Shown: positions 47,329 to 56,998, counted from the first letter of the stretch. The stretch is 64,000 nucleotides of DNA from Shewanella fodinae (GCF_014651955.1 NZ_BMXW01000006.1:68021-132020); one strand, 5' to 3'. Made by a program: numbers and translations. The notes: generated by a model from the letters alone, not told the origin.

Positions 47329-48477
47329 TCAGGCATGCGCCACTGGATTGGGATGTTGCCCTGGTTTCCGCAGCAACATCAACAGGTAGATAAATGACAC
47401 GCTCGCCATGGTCAGGAACAGCAGACTATCTGAATACTGCTGCATCAACAACGCGATCATTGACGGGCCAATCAGACTCCCCACGGTATAACTGAGCAGC
47501 AGCGCCTGATTCATGGAAACCAACTGCTGATGCGGTACTTTTTCGCAGGCCCATGCCATAGCGACCGGATACAAAGTGAAGCCGGCTGCGCCGAGAATAA
47601 ACAAAGCTGGAGTCAATGCCGCATGCACCAGCATCGCCAATGACCCAAGGATCACCACAAACACCTGAACCCGCAACACCATTAATCGACCGTAGCGGTC
47701 AGCAAGCCGTCCTACTGGCCACTGTCCGACAATACCGGCACTGACCAGTAATGCCATCCAGAAACCGACACTGGCATCAGTCATGCCCAGATGATTCAGG
47801 TACAGTGGCATCAATCCGTATAACGACCCCAACACTACGCCAGAGATCAGGCAACCGTGGACACCGAGCCGCGCCTGTCGTAATTTCAGCATAGGCAAGA
47901 CCTGAGGACTCTGTTGTGGTTGTTCCTGGGTGTTAACAATCCGGGTAAACAGCAAGGGCAACACTGAACAGAGGACCAACACCAAAGCCCATGGCAGCAC
48001 GCTCATCAATGCTGTGGGTAACTTGGTCAGCAGCAATTGTCCGGCAACGGTGCCAAAGTAATACACCATCATATAGGCCGCCAACAATCGGCCGCGATTG
48101 CTTGACGTGCCACTGCACATCAATGCACTTTCCACCACCACCCAAATCATGGCGCAGCCGATACCGGCAATAAAACGCCAGATAAACCAGCTGTAGAAAC
48201 CGACCATCAGTCCAAGGCCTACGCAGCCCAACGCGAACAAAACGGTGGCAATGTAATAACTGCGATTAAACCCAAAACGACTGATAAAGTGCCCAGCCAA
48301 CACCGTGCCCAGCAAATTACCAGCAAAATAGGAGGAGCTCACCATACCTACCTGCCAAGTCGCCAGGTTCTCGTGCGCCAACCATAAAGGTACTAGGGTA
48401 TTCAGTACTGCAATCGCCAAGGTCAGCAACAGCAAGCCACTGAGCAGCAACAGCACGGGGCGGGTATAAATGGACAT
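47329..48477 (-). CDS. ycaD: MFS transporter, YcaD-like
   Basis: 382 residues from the second ATG (matches the start of E. coli YcaD). Twelve membrane segments, with [18 protein letters not shown] at the start and [29 protein letters not shown] in the middle. Very similar to YcaD throughout. Substrate unknown. Stands alone and converges on piuC with 18 bases between stops. Confidence 0.88.
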   Translation of the reverse strand: MSIYTRPVLLLLSGLLLLTLAIAVLNTLVPLWLAHENLATWQVGMVSSSYFAGNLLGTVLAGHFISRFGFNRSYYIATVLFALGCVGLGLMVGFYSWFIWRFIAGIGCAMIWVVVESALMCSGTSSNRGRLLAAYMMVYYFGTVAGQLLLTKLPTALMSVLPWALVLVLCSVLPLLFTRIVNTQEQPQQSPQVLPMLKLRQARLGVHGCLISGVVLGSLYGLMPLYLNHLGMTDASVGFWMALLVSAGIVGQWPVGRLADRYGRLMVLRVQVFVVILGSLAMLVHAALTPALFILGAAGFTLYPVAMAWACEKVPHQQLVSMNQALLLSYTVGSLIGPSMIALLMQQYSDSLLFLTMASVSFIYLLMLLRKPGQHPNPVAHA

Positions 48478-48864
48478 GGGATAAAACCACAGAAGGTGTC
48501 GCAATCAAAGTGCGCGCATTATTCCACCAGCGTACCAACAGTCAATCACCCGTCGCATCACTGTTGAAGCCGTTGTATAAACACGGATTAAAAAACTGAC
48601 CAAACTACATAAAATATTATCTTCTTAATTGATTTTTATAGTGTTAATACGCTACGCCAATAAAAAATCGGTAGTTTCATCCAAAAAATTTCATCAATAC
48701 ATTATTTCATCTGCTGTACAAAAAACGGCTGAGAGAGACTAGCGATGATTACTACCGCGCCCATAACAAATTCGTGCCGACATCAGCGGCTTCATGCTAT
48801 AACGCTAATCTCAATTTTTACATATAAGCAACACCATACACAGTGCGCGTAACTAACAAACATC
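48478..48864. other. intergenic region between ycaD and azlC
   Basis: 387 bases, AT-rich in the middle, without a credible gene. It must hold the divergent promoters of ycaD and azlC. I recognise no operator or riboswitch. A clear ribosome site before the azlC ATG is not visible. Confidence 0.4.
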
Positions 48865-49611
48865 ATGAATAATTTCGAACACCTGCAGCCAGCTTCGGCG
48901 CATTCGCTACGAGGACAACGAGCCCAGTTTTTTAAGGGCGCAATCGACATTATTCCCTTGTGTCTGGCGGTCCTGCCGTGGGGGCTCCTTGCTGGGTCAA
49001 TGGCGATTCAATCTGGGCTAGATGTGTGGCAGAGTCTGGGGATGTCGGCGATTATCTTTGCCGGAGCAGCGCAACTGGTCACCTTGAGCATGCTGATCTC
49101 TGGCGCCAATGTTTTCAGCATTATTATCACCATCTTCTTTTTAACATCGCAGCATTTTATCTATGGGCTGACATTGCGTGAATTTGTCACCCAACTGAAA
49201 CTCAAGTACCGCCTGCCGATCGGCTTCTTGCTAACCGATGAGCTGTTTGCGCTGAGTGTGCCAAAGGTCCGCGAACAGGCGCTGACGGTCAGCTACCTGA
49301 TAGGAGCCGGACTGACGTTCTATCTGTTTTGGGTAATTGTCAGTGCCTTAGGTATTTGGCTCGCGGCATCAGTACCCGATCTGGCAAAGTACCATCTGGA
49401 TTTTTCCATCATCGCCACCTTTATTACTATCGTGGTGCCAATGATAAAGAGCCTTAGCACTCTGGCAGGTGTGCTGTGCTCGTTGCTGCTGTCCGCCGCT
49501 CTGTCACTAGCGCAAGTGGAAGGCGCTATCGTGATCGCTGGCATTGCCGGAATGATGTTTGCGGTCGCGGTAGCGCATCTGACGAGAAAATCCGGGGAGA
49601 CAACAACATGA
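48865..49611 (+). CDS. azlC: AzlC family branched-chain amino acid exporter
   Basis: 248 residues with about seven to eight membrane segments. Typical AzlC N-terminal region: GAIDIIPLCLAVLPWGLLAG and FAGAAQLVTLSML. With the small AzlD partner it forms an exporter of branched-chain amino acids or analogues. Its stop overlaps the azlD start by 4 bases, so both are made together. Confidence 0.88.
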   Translation: MNNFEHLQPASAHSLRGQRAQFFKGAIDIIPLCLAVLPWGLLAGSMAIQSGLDVWQSLGMSAIIFAGAAQLVTLSMLISGANVFSIIITIFFLTSQHFIYGLTLREFVTQLKLKYRLPIGFLLTDELFALSVPKVREQALTVSYLIGAGLTFYLFWVIVSALGIWLAASVPDLAKYHLDFSIIATFITIVVPMIKSLSTLAGVLCSLLLSAALSLAQVEGAIVIAGIAGMMFAVAVAHLTRKSGETTT

Positions 49612-49913
49612 GTTGGTGGCTACTGCTGCTGTTAGCGTTCATCGTATTTTTTAACCGTTACCTGTTTCTAGAACCCCGGTTGCCACTGCGTATTCCCACA
49701 TTAGTGCGGGAAGCGCTATCTTATTCCGCCCCTTGCTTGTTGATTGCCATCTGCGCGCCGGTGATCTTACTGGATAATGGAGAACTACGGCATTTTCCAG
49801 ATAATCCTTATCTCTGGGGCGCGCTCGTCTCGGTGATTATCGCCTACTTTGTCAGGCATATGCTCAGTGCAGTTGTACTCAGTCTGCTGGCTTTTTATCT
49901 GTTGAACTGGTGA
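49608..49913 (+). CDS. azlD: AzlD family membrane protein
   Basis: 101 residues, three to four membrane segments, no soluble part. Start at 49608 overlaps the azlC TGA. AzlD proteins act with AzlC in the inner membrane. The motif FNRYLFLEPRLPLRIP after the first helix is typical. Confidence 0.85.
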   Translation: MSWWLLLLLAFIVFFNRYLFLEPRLPLRIPTLVREALSYSAPCLLIAICAPVILLDNGELRHFPDNPYLWGALVSVIIAYFVRHMLSAVVLSLLAFYLLNW

Positions 49914-50007
49914 TGCTGTGCTGGTGAATATTCAAGCATTTCTTTGGACTTTCAGCAGTAATCTTGCTAGCTTTGCCGCCGGATAATGTCTATAGCCAGG
50001 GAATATT

Positions 50008-51387
50008 ATGAGCGGCACAACCAGCAGTAAAGTTGCTAATGACTGGAATACTTTGATTTCCGGAATAAATCCACAGAGTATTCAACTAAATCGACAACTT
50101 GTTGCCAACCATAGTGGTGAACTGGCGACGCAATTCTATGCCCATATGTTGGGAGCTGAAGATGCGTCGATCTTTCTTTCCCACGATCAAGTGAAAACAC
50201 GTTTACATGGTTCTTTACAGCAATGGCTGGTCACGCTGTTTGATATTGATGAGCAGTATGATCTCGCAGCAGCGGTAGCCCTGCAGGTAAAAGTCGGTGA
50301 AATTCACGCCCGTATCAAAATCCCCATGCACTTGGTACTGCGTGGTGCGCGCTACCTGAAACAGCACTACGGTGAGTTGTTGCAGCAAGAGCCATTGACC
50401 GCGGAGCAACAGCATGAGTGCTTGCAGCATTTTTGCGATACCCTTGATGTCTCTATGGAAGTCATGGCGCAAGCCTATGCCAGCTCTTACGACCGCAACA
50501 CCCGCTCTGATGAGGTATACCGGCTGTTCTCTATCTCTCAGAACCTGTCGACTGAACGCGAAAAGCAGAAAGGGGCATTGCTGGACTGGGAAAATCGCTT
50601 GATGTTTGAGTGTACCCTTGGCAATCCCAATGCCGAACTGCCAGCGCTGTCCACTTCTGAATTTGGTTTATGGTTTACACACAAAGGGGCGCATGCATTT
50701 CAAGACTACCCGGAAACCCAGCTCATTGACAAACGTATAAACATCGTTGATGAACAACTGCTAGCAGATATGCAGCAAGGGCCTGCTGACACCAGGATCC
50801 AGAGCTTACGCAAGGTACGAGACGAAACCAAACGGATCAAATTCCTGCTGGATGATATTTTTGCCAAAAGCTCGGAGCTGGAAAGCGGTCGGGATGTCCT
50901 GACCAAGCTGCTGAATCGCAAATTCTTACCGACAGTACTAAGCCGTGAAATTACCCACGCCCGCCGCAATCACAGTCAGTTCGCATTGTTGTCACTGGAT
51001 ATCGACTACTTTAAAGAGGTCAATGACTCTTACGGTCATGAGGCCGGAGACAGTGTATTACAGCAACTGAGCGGTTTTCTGGTGAGCAATTCGCGTGCCG
51101 GTGATTTTGTCTTTCGTCTGGGGGGCGAGGAATTCATGGTGGTGCTGGTTGATGTGAACAAACACAACGCCCGAGCGATTGCCGAAAATATGCGTAATAA
51201 AGTGTCCGCTGAAAACTTTATGTTGCCAAACGGTGAGCGGATCCAAATTACCGTCAGCTCTGGCCTGGCATTGTTTAATGGCCATCCCGATTATCAAGTG
51301 ATTTTGCGACAGGTAGACAAAGCACTGTATGACGCCAAACACTTGGGACGGAACCGCGTTATTGTTGCCGATACAGATCAGCTCTGA
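50008..51387 (+). CDS. dosC: globin-coupled diguanylate cyclase, DosC-like
   Basis: 459 residues. Globin-coupled sensor at residues 1-155, with the proximal haem His in VGEIHARIKIP at about residue 100. A linker of ~130 residues, then a GGDEF domain (from ~295: LTKLLNRKFLP) with an intact GGEEF motif (RLGGEEFMVV) and a RxxD inhibitory site (RAGD) just upstream. Likely makes c-di-GMP in response to oxygen or NO. It is convergent with a GGDEF-EAL gene that may degrade the same signal. Confidence 0.88.
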   Translation: MSGTTSSKVANDWNTLISGINPQSIQLNRQLVANHSGELATQFYAHMLGAEDASIFLSHDQVKTRLHGSLQQWLVTLFDIDEQYDLAAAVALQVKVGEIHARIKIPMHLVLRGARYLKQHYGELLQQEPLTAEQQHECLQHFCDTLDVSMEVMAQAYASSYDRNTRSDEVYRLFSISQNLSTEREKQKGALLDWENRLMFECTLGNPNAELPALSTSEFGLWFTHKGAHAFQDYPETQLIDKRINIVDEQLLADMQQGPADTRIQSLRKVRDETKRIKFLLDDIFAKSSELESGRDVLTKLLNRKFLPTVLSREITHARRNHSQFALLSLDIDYFKEVNDSYGHEAGDSVLQQLSGFLVSNSRAGDFVFRLGGEEFMVVLVDVNKHNARAIAENMRNKVSAENFMLPNGERIQITVSSGLALFNGHPDYQVILRQVDKALYDAKHLGRNRVIVADTDQL

Positions 51388-51414
51388 CGGCGGAGATTCT
51401 GGCTATGGCAGCTG

Positions 51415-53475
51415 TCAAGCCATAGCCTCGTGACGAATATCAATGGTGCCCTGCCTTAACAACGGCTCCAACTGTTCCGCCGCCATCGGTCTGGCAAACA
51501 AATATCCTTGTCCTTCTTCGCAGCCCAGTTGCTGCAACAATGCCATCTGTTCCGCAGTTTCAATCCCCTCCGCGATGATAGTCCGGTTCAGAATATGGCC
51601 AATTTCTATAATTGCCTCAACCAGTTGCACATCTTTCTGATCACGCAGGGCGTTTGCGACAAAAGATTTATCAATTTTCAGCACCTTCATCGGTAAATCT
51701 CGTAACCGAGACAGACTGGAATGGCCGGTGCCAAAGTCATCGATAGCCAAGGTAAATCCTTGCTGCGTCAGCGCTTGCAGCTGCGGCATAATGCGACTCA
51801 TATTGTCCATGATATTGTTTTCGGTGATCTCTAACTGGACATGTTGTGATGCGACGCCTAACTGCTGTGCTAAGGTCTGGATACGCTCGCTGATGTTACT
51901 GCGCAACAACTGTTTGACCGATACATTGATAGCAACATCGACCGCCATCCCCTGTTGCTGCCACTGTGCCAGTTGCTCCAGTGCCCGAACCATCACCCAA
52001 TCACCTAACTCTACTATCAGTCCAGAATCTTCTGCGATGGGAATAAATTCCGCCGGAGAAATCATGCCCTGTTGCGGATGCTTCCAACGCAACAACGCTT
52101 CCACGCCACAAATCCGCCCATCGCGCAGATCCACCTTTGGCTGATAGAACAACATTAGTTGCGCGCAGTCAGTCATCGCTTGTCGCAGCTCTTGATCCAA
52201 CTGAATACGTCGGGTCATTTTGGAGGTCATCATCGGCTGGAAGAAACGGAAACACCGCCCGCCTTCATCTTTGGCAATACGCATCGCTTGGTTGGCATGC
52301 ATCAGCAGACTGCGGGCACTGGCACCATCATCGGCATAAAAAGCCAACCCCAGAGAAGCGGTAACCTGCACACAAAAACCGTCACCTTCAAACGGTGCGG
52401 CCACGGCCTGCAGCAGTTCCCGCATCAGTTGTACCAGCTCGAGATTATCCTTACGTTGGTCTAATACAATGGCAAACTCGTCGCCGGTGATGCGGCCAAG
52501 AAAGCCGCGATACTGCTTCACCAGGGTTTCTAAGCGCGTAGCGATGCCGACGAGTAATTCATCCCCTTTATCATGTCCAAGGCTATTGTTGATATCCTTG
52601 AAGCGATCCAACCCCACCGAAATAACGACCAAGGCACTTTTATTTTTTTGCGCTAAATCAACGCATGTCTGGATTTTTTCTAACATCGACAATCGATTTG
52701 GCAAGCATGTCAGCGGGTCGTTAAATGCTTGAAAACGTACCCGATGGGCAATTTCGCTATCCATTTTTCGCAGCAACTGCAGATACTGTTTCTCGCGGCG
52801 GTATAAGGAAACCAACAGCGGCCGAAAAATAAACAACGCCTCTAACAATAGAGTGCTTAGCATCCCGATCAATGACAGACGGTTATAGCGCTGTAATTTC
52901 ACAATGGCGGCTTCGCTGTCTTGTTGGAATTGCAACACCAGGGTATCCAGTGAGTTGAGGATGTCATAACGCGCGGATGCCCGCAGCTGCAAATACGCTT
53001 GTTCCCTTTCCGGCAGGGTCAGCGATTGATCCACGACCTGCTTTGCCAAACGAAAAAACGCTTGCAAGCGCTGGTCGAGATCTACGGGCGGTTGATGAAA
53101 GATCTGCTGTATAGCCTTTGAACTTGGAGCCGGAATCGCCATCGATACCGAGCCATGCATCAGCGCCTGATGAACCTTGTTCATAGTAGCTATCGCATCA
53201 AGGTATTCCCCCGGGAACAGAGTTGGCGATCGTTGATCTTTTTCCGCCAACAATTGCCCGGCAAACAGCGTAATACGTTGCGATAGCATACGTTGACGAC
53301 CGGCGAGGTTCACCACGCGGGCACTAGCTTCCTGTTGATTAACAATGCGTTGTACTAAGTAGTGTGACAGTAACGCCAAAATGCCAATGATCAGCAACGC
53401 CAACAGATATGTCAGGGTGCCACGGCGCCAGTGTAACCGCAGCAGATGGGGATTCTGATACAAGGCTCTTTTCAT
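51415..53475 (-). CDS. PilJ-type sensor GGDEF-EAL protein
   Basis: 686 residues from the inner ATG. Membrane segments at residues ~20-42 and ~205-225 frame a periplasmic PilJ/NarX-like helical domain (VVNLAGRQRMLSQRI). Then GGDEF, where the motif is TGDEF and the RxxD site is not kept, so cyclase activity is doubtful. The EAL domain looks intact: EALLRW, the Asn in INVSVKQL, EITEN, DDFGTGHSSLSRL, KIDKSF, EGIE and GYLFARP. Expected to hydrolyse c-di-GMP. Faces dosC, so synthesis and breakdown genes converge here with 27 bases between stops. Confidence 0.85.
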   Translation of the reverse strand: MKRALYQNPHLLRLHWRRGTLTYLLALLIIGILALLSHYLVQRIVNQQEASARVVNLAGRQRMLSQRITLFAGQLLAEKDQRSPTLFPGEYLDAIATMNKVHQALMHGSVSMAIPAPSSKAIQQIFHQPPVDLDQRLQAFFRLAKQVVDQSLTLPEREQAYLQLRASARYDILNSLDTLVLQFQQDSEAAIVKLQRYNRLSLIGMLSTLLLEALFIFRPLLVSLYRREKQYLQLLRKMDSEIAHRVRFQAFNDPLTCLPNRLSMLEKIQTCVDLAQKNKSALVVISVGLDRFKDINNSLGHDKGDELLVGIATRLETLVKQYRGFLGRITGDEFAIVLDQRKDNLELVQLMRELLQAVAAPFEGDGFCVQVTASLGLAFYADDGASARSLLMHANQAMRIAKDEGGRCFRFFQPMMTSKMTRRIQLDQELRQAMTDCAQLMLFYQPKVDLRDGRICGVEALLRWKHPQQGMISPAEFIPIAEDSGLIVELGDWVMVRALEQLAQWQQQGMAVDVAINVSVKQLLRSNISERIQTLAQQLGVASQHVQLEITENNIMDNMSRIMPQLQALTQQGFTLAIDDFGTGHSSLSRLRDLPMKVLKIDKSFVANALRDQKDVQLVEAIIEIGHILNRTIIAEGIETAEQMALLQQLGCEEGQGYLFARPMAAEQLEPLLRQGTIDIRHEAMA

Positions 53476-53847
53476 ACTGTAGACACTCCCTGTTAACAGC
53501 GCAGTGGTAATTTCTGACGAAAAATAAGAGGTAATGGCGAATTTATCACCATTTCTAGTGTAGTAGCCCCCGCCTGACAACGAGAGAATTTTTTATTGGA
53601 AACCGCTGCCAATGCCCATGTGCTGGACGAATACAATGGTGGAACTGTGACCGTTAGCGAAACTCACCGTTTAATAATGAAAATTGCCATCTTGTTATTT
53701 AATTCGTTCATCTAAAATCTATATCTCATTGATTATTAATTAAAATTATTTATGGCACAACATCTGCTTACACTGTGACTACATTAATAACACCCAATGT
53801 TCAGTCTTCTGCAATCACTGACGCTTACCGTTAAGGACACAAAAATT
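53476..53847. other. intergenic region ahead of the repeat lipoprotein
   Basis: 372 bases, AT-rich, divergent. It carries the promoters of the GGDEF-EAL gene (minus) and the lipoprotein (plus). No operator or RNA gene is recognised. Confidence 0.4.
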
Positions 53848-54609
53848 ATGTTTGTACGCTCAACTTTGCTAGCACTTGTTTGCATGCTGCCACTCACTGG
53901 CTGTGTTTTCTATGTAAATGGCGCCCACAGCGAGCCACTGAATTATGGTCACCGCAGCTTGGTACTGGATAGCACCAATATCAGCCAACTGCAGGCCGAC
54001 ACTGGCGCAGGTGAGCTGGTTATCGTCGGTGTTGCTGACCAACAGCAGATCAAGGTAGAAGCGGATGTGTATGAATATGCCGATGTGCCCGCCATTCTGA
54101 CGCTGGAACAGCAAGGCTCACGTGCAGTGTTGACTGCAAAATTTGCCAACCATGTTTCCTTCAGCCATCGTTCGCCTTATATCAACCTGCGCGTTACTGT
54201 GCCCGCCGCGCTGATGCTGGATGTGACCGATGGCTCTGGTCCTTTGGAAATCCGCGATATGACGGCCAATATCAAGGTCGTAGATGGCTCAGGTGAGTTG
54301 ACTATTCGCGGTGGTCACGATCTGGATATTCAAGATGGTTCCGGCAGTGTGACACTGGCAAATGTCAGCGGTAAAATTCGTCTGGATGATGGCTCGGGTG
54401 ACATCGATATCCGTGACGTGGGTGGTGATGTCCGCATTGATGATGGCTCCGGCTCACTGACTGTTACCAATGTAAACGGCATTGTCACCATTGACGATGG
54501 TTCCGGGGACATCAATGTCCGTCATACACAAGGGTTAAATATCATCAGCGCTGGCTCCGGCGATGTACATTTCGACGATATCAATGGCCCGGTGACGATG
54601 GACAAATAA
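53848..54609 (+). CDS. DUF4097-like repeat lipoprotein
   Basis: 253 residues from the inner ATG. Lipoprotein signal with a lipobox LTGC near residue 19. From about residue 110 there are seven near-repeats of ~20 residues built on DGSGxxxIR (DGSGPLEIRD, DGSGELTIRG, DGSGSVTLAN, DGSGDIDIRD, DGSGSLTVTN, DGSGDINVRH, AGSGDVHFDD), which should form a regular beta-helix. Such DUF4097/DUF2807-like proteins are extracytoplasmic; function unknown. A terminator follows. Confidence 0.75.
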   Translation: MFVRSTLLALVCMLPLTGCVFYVNGAHSEPLNYGHRSLVLDSTNISQLQADTGAGELVIVGVADQQQIKVEADVYEYADVPAILTLEQQGSRAVLTAKFANHVSFSHRSPYINLRVTVPAALMLDVTDGSGPLEIRDMTANIKVVDGSGELTIRGGHDLDIQDGSGSVTLANVSGKIRLDDGSGDIDIRDVGGDVRIDDGSGSLTVTNVNGIVTIDDGSGDINVRHTQGLNIISAGSGDVHFDDINGPVTMDK

Positions 54610-54626
54610 TCAGCATTAACGCGAAA

Positions 54627-54652
54627 AGCTGGACTTGCTGTCCGGCTTTTTG
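54627..54652 (+). terminator. terminator after the repeat lipoprotein
   Basis: AGCTGGAC / GTCCGGCT (54627-54634, 54640-54647, one G-T pair) followed by TTTTTG on the plus strand. It lies next to the converging ybiI stop. Confidence 0.85.
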
Positions 54653-54658
54653 CCAGCA

Positions 54659-54937
54659 TCAACGTAACTGGCTATCTTTAGAACCTCGACGGTTATATCC
54701 GGCAAATGCTTGGCGTCGCTTGTCTTCCAACGCCTGACAATTCACGCACAAACGCACGCCAGGAATCGCCAAACGCCGCGCCTCTGGGATCGTTTCGCCA
54801 CACTCTTCACACTCTGTCAGGCTTTCGCCTTTGGGAAGCTCGCCTCGCACCCGAGCAAGTGCATCTTCAACAGTGCTGTCTATCTGCTGTTGCTCAGCCC
54901 CATCTTGTGCCCAACCTGATGCCAAAATGACCTCCAC
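54659..54937 (-). CDS. ybiI: YbiI-like DksA/TraR zinc-finger protein
   Basis: 92 residues, similar to E. coli YbiI: an N-terminal ASGWAQDGAEQQQ region and a C4 zinc finger (CEECGETIPEARR, CVNCQ, residues ~42-70), ending in GYNRRGSKDSQLR. May bind RNA polymerase's secondary channel like DksA, but the acidic coiled-coil tip is short. In E. coli ybiI is next to ybiX-fiu; here it is about 7 kb away from piuC-fiu. Confidence 0.88.
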   Translation of the reverse strand: MEVILASGWAQDGAEQQQIDSTVEDALARVRGELPKGESLTECEECGETIPEARRLAIPGVRLCVNCQALEDKRRQAFAGYNRRGSKDSQLR

Positions 54938-54941
54938 TTAT

Positions 54942-55156
54942 CTACTTGGTAACTGACGGCCGCACCATCTCAAATGCGGTCGCCACGCTAATACCAAAAT
55001 AGCTCGCTGGACCACCAGCGCGCAATATCGGCTCTGCCGCAATGGTTTGATAAATGCCGTCTTTGATAAAGCGCTTATCGATATGTGCGCCCAATGCTCG
55101 CGGCTCCAATACTATTGATGTGGCACTTGGCGATAGCGAAATGTAATAGAGACGTT
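54942..55156 (-). pseudogene. 3' remnant of a flavin reductase-like gene
   Basis: Translating the minus strand gives about 71 codons with no stop until TAG at 54942, running straight on from the TetR stop codon, and no start at its head. The encoded tail (HIDKRFIKDG, then PASYFGISVATAFEMVRP) looks like the C-terminus of a flavin reductase-type (FMN-binding split-barrel) protein. The N-terminal two thirds are missing. It is probably what remains after a deletion fused it to the TetR gene. Confidence 0.5.
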
Positions 55157-55159
55157 GTA

Positions 55160-55786
55160 TTACTTATAAGTCTCAATCTGCATAGCTAACATATTGGCTA
55201 GCGCTGCGCTATAACGTTTGATATCCGCGTCTGTTTTGCTTTCCTCAGAAAATTGTTTGCCGAAGCTGGTAACCACTCTGAGTAGTAAATCTTCAACAAA
55301 AACCAATGTTTCATCGGAAGCATCAGGCAGAAACTCGCTGATAAATTGTACGAGATTAATTTTTGTATCGGATTTCGCAACAGCGAATTCAGGGGTATTT
55401 CGGTAAAAGGGCGATGCATCCCCCAAAGCTTTGCGAATACTCGATTCATCACATTCTGACTGTATGAATGAACGAATAGCCGTCTCTAATTTCTCTCGTG
55501 GTGGCTTGGTCATGTCGGCCAATATAGTTTCAATAAGTTGCTGAGTTTTTCGCCATTCGTTGACTTGTAATTGAAACAGAATGGCGGCCTTATTTGGGAA
55601 GTACTGATAAAGTGAGCCAACGCTAATTCCCGCCTTTTCAGCCACTCTGGCGGTGGTAAATCCCCGAATGCCGCCATCGGCTAAAACATGAATAGCAGCT
55701 TCTAGTATCGCAGCAACGAGTGTCTTTGAACGCCCTTGTCTTGGTAGTTTTCTACTTACAATACAATCTATTACCTTTGAGTTCAC
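55160..55786 (-). CDS. TetR/AcrR family regulator
   Basis: 208 residues. HTH at residues ~22-68 (AAILEAAIHVLADGGIRGFT, VAEKAGISVGSLYQYFPNKA) and a helical ligand domain. Preceded by a short polar N-terminus. The former target was probably a reductase of which only the 3' end remains downstream; the divergent darcynin gene may also be under its control (88 bases between starts). Confidence 0.85.
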   Translation of the reverse strand: MNSKVIDCIVSRKLPRQGRSKTLVAAILEAAIHVLADGGIRGFTTARVAEKAGISVGSLYQYFPNKAAILFQLQVNEWRKTQQLIETILADMTKPPREKLETAIRSFIQSECDESSIRKALGDASPFYRNTPEFAVAKSDTKINLVQFISEFLPDASDETLVFVEDLLLRVVTSFGKQFSEESKTDADIKRYSAALANMLAMQIETYK

Positions 55787-55874
55787 TGGCTTATCTCGGA
55801 ATGCGAATATAAAACGCGAATGTTTAATCGTATTCTATATTTACCGCCGAAACCAGAATTGAAGGAAAACAAAC

Positions 55875-56231
55875 ATGGCTAGAACCTATACTTTTTTTGT
55901 ACATTTAAATGCTAGAAAGGAATGGCTGCAATTAGATAGACGTGACCGCAACGCTTATTTTGACCAACTAAAACGCGAAGTCTTTGCCAAGTATCCAGAC
56001 GTACATATTCGACTGTTTGATGCAGAAGCCTTCACCACGTTTTGTAGCGATATCATGATGTGCGAAACCGATAACATTCAACATTACTATTTCATGATGG
56101 AACAGCTAAGAGACAGCAAAATATACACAACACCTTATTTCAATGTTATCGCCATCTTACCGGCCATTGAAGATGGATTTGTTGAGTTTGAACATAAAGC
56201 ATTGCTCACCCAGACGCACCTCAATCAGTAG
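55875..56231 (+). CDS. darcynin family protein
   Basis: 118 residues. Matches the darcynin family by length and pattern: YTFFVHLNARKEWLQLDR at the N-terminus and IQHYYFMMEQLRDSKIYTTP. No function is known for this family; it is a small soluble alpha/beta protein seen beside regulators and oxidoreductases. AAGGAAAAC before the ATG. A terminator follows. Confidence 0.75.
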   Translation: MARTYTFFVHLNARKEWLQLDRRDRNAYFDQLKREVFAKYPDVHIRLFDAEAFTTFCSDIMMCETDNIQHYYFMMEQLRDSKIYTTPYFNVIAILPAIEDGFVEFEHKALLTQTHLNQ

Positions 56232-56256
56232 CGATCTGACCGTACAATCGATAGCC

Positions 56257-56290
56257 TAAAAAGCGGCGTTTTAAGTGAGCACCGCTTTTT
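56257..56290 (+). terminator. terminator after the darcynin gene
   Basis: AAAGCGG / CCGCTTT (56259-56265, 56282-56288) with a 16-base loop followed by TT and C. The T-run within the stem end (CTTTTT) fits a plus-strand terminator. Confidence 0.6.
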
Positions 56291-56448
56291 CTATCCATGC
56301 AGTCATCCACCAACACCCTCTGGAAAACATGAAGTTGAATGGATTCAGCAAACATTGAACAGCTATTGCTCCATTTCTCCCTTCTGCTGGAATGGTCCAA
56401 GTTGATGCCTGTCATGCTTTTCTACATGTTTTCTTGGGTGAAATAGCG

Positions 56449-56748
56449 TTACTTCAGATGATTCTGGGGTAGTTGTGGCTGACCTAAAACCGCCACGATC
56501 AAGATAAAGCCGTCTTCTTTGGTGAAGTAAACCGTATGTTTGCCAATGGGGAAGTAAAAGCCATCGGGGTAGATCTCGTTACAGCTTATGCCTACGCCCG
56601 GGTTGTCGGCTAACATTTGCAACCCTGATAACAAAGTGTCTTTGTAGGTACGCCATTGCAACTCTGAAAAATTTTCAACAGTGTAACTTTTTACTTTGCG
56701 CAAGTGCGACTGCGCTAAGCTACTTAGCTTGTATTTGTTATTTTGCAT
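56449..56748 (-). CDS. ParE/RelE-type toxin
   Basis: 99 residues, ParE pattern: an N-terminal YKLSSLAQSHLRKVKSYT helix pair, then the beta-sheet part FYFPIGKHTVYFTKEDGFILIVAVLG. ParE toxins inhibit DNA gyrase; RelE relatives cut mRNA; the target cannot be told from sequence. It starts 7 bases after the antitoxin stop, which is the usual order for this pair. Confidence 0.85.
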   Translation of the reverse strand: MQNNKYKLSSLAQSHLRKVKSYTVENFSELQWRTYKDTLLSGLQMLADNPGVGISCNEIYPDGFYFPIGKHTVYFTKEDGFILIVAVLGQPQLPQNHLK

Positions 56749-56755
56749 CAGTGAA

Positions 56756-56998
56756 TTACAGCGAATTCAGGAAATTTTCGCCATCAACAGCATTGCCATT
56801 ATTTAACTCTTCCTTCGCTGCTGTGAAGCAGTGCTTAAGGTATTCAGCTTTCATCGCTTCCAGCGCTTCAAAGTCTCGAATCGACATTACCACCACAGCA
56901 TCTTTACTGTTTTTGCTGATTTTTACAGGCTCGCGTTGTGCGCTCAGCAGTAGTTCGCCAAAATTTCGTTTGGCATCATTCGCTGTCAATGTATGCAT
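56756..56998 (-). CDS. Phd/YefM-type antitoxin
   Basis: 80 residues from the ATG at 56998 (an upstream TTG at 57004 is unlikely). N-terminal Phd/YefM domain: MHTLTANDAKRNFGELL with the MSIRDFEAL motif; the C-terminal tail is helical and should bind the toxin. Autorepressor of the pair. A good promoter is visible upstream (see next entry). Confidence 0.87.
   Translation of the reverse strand: MHTLTANDAKRNFGELLLSAQREPVKISKNSKDAVVVMSIRDFEALEAMKAEYLKHCFTAAKEELNNGNAVDGENFLNSL

Noticed and set aside
48725..48770. CTGAGAGA motif resembling the first part of a thiamine riboswitch
   Set aside because: The second conserved half (ACCTGAT...GGATAATGCCAGCGTAGGGA type) is absent, and the next genes (azlCD) are not thiamine genes.
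54230..54590. DNA-level repeat or CRISPR-like array in the DGSG region
   Set aside because: Repeat units are protein-level, unequal at the DNA level and have no spacers.
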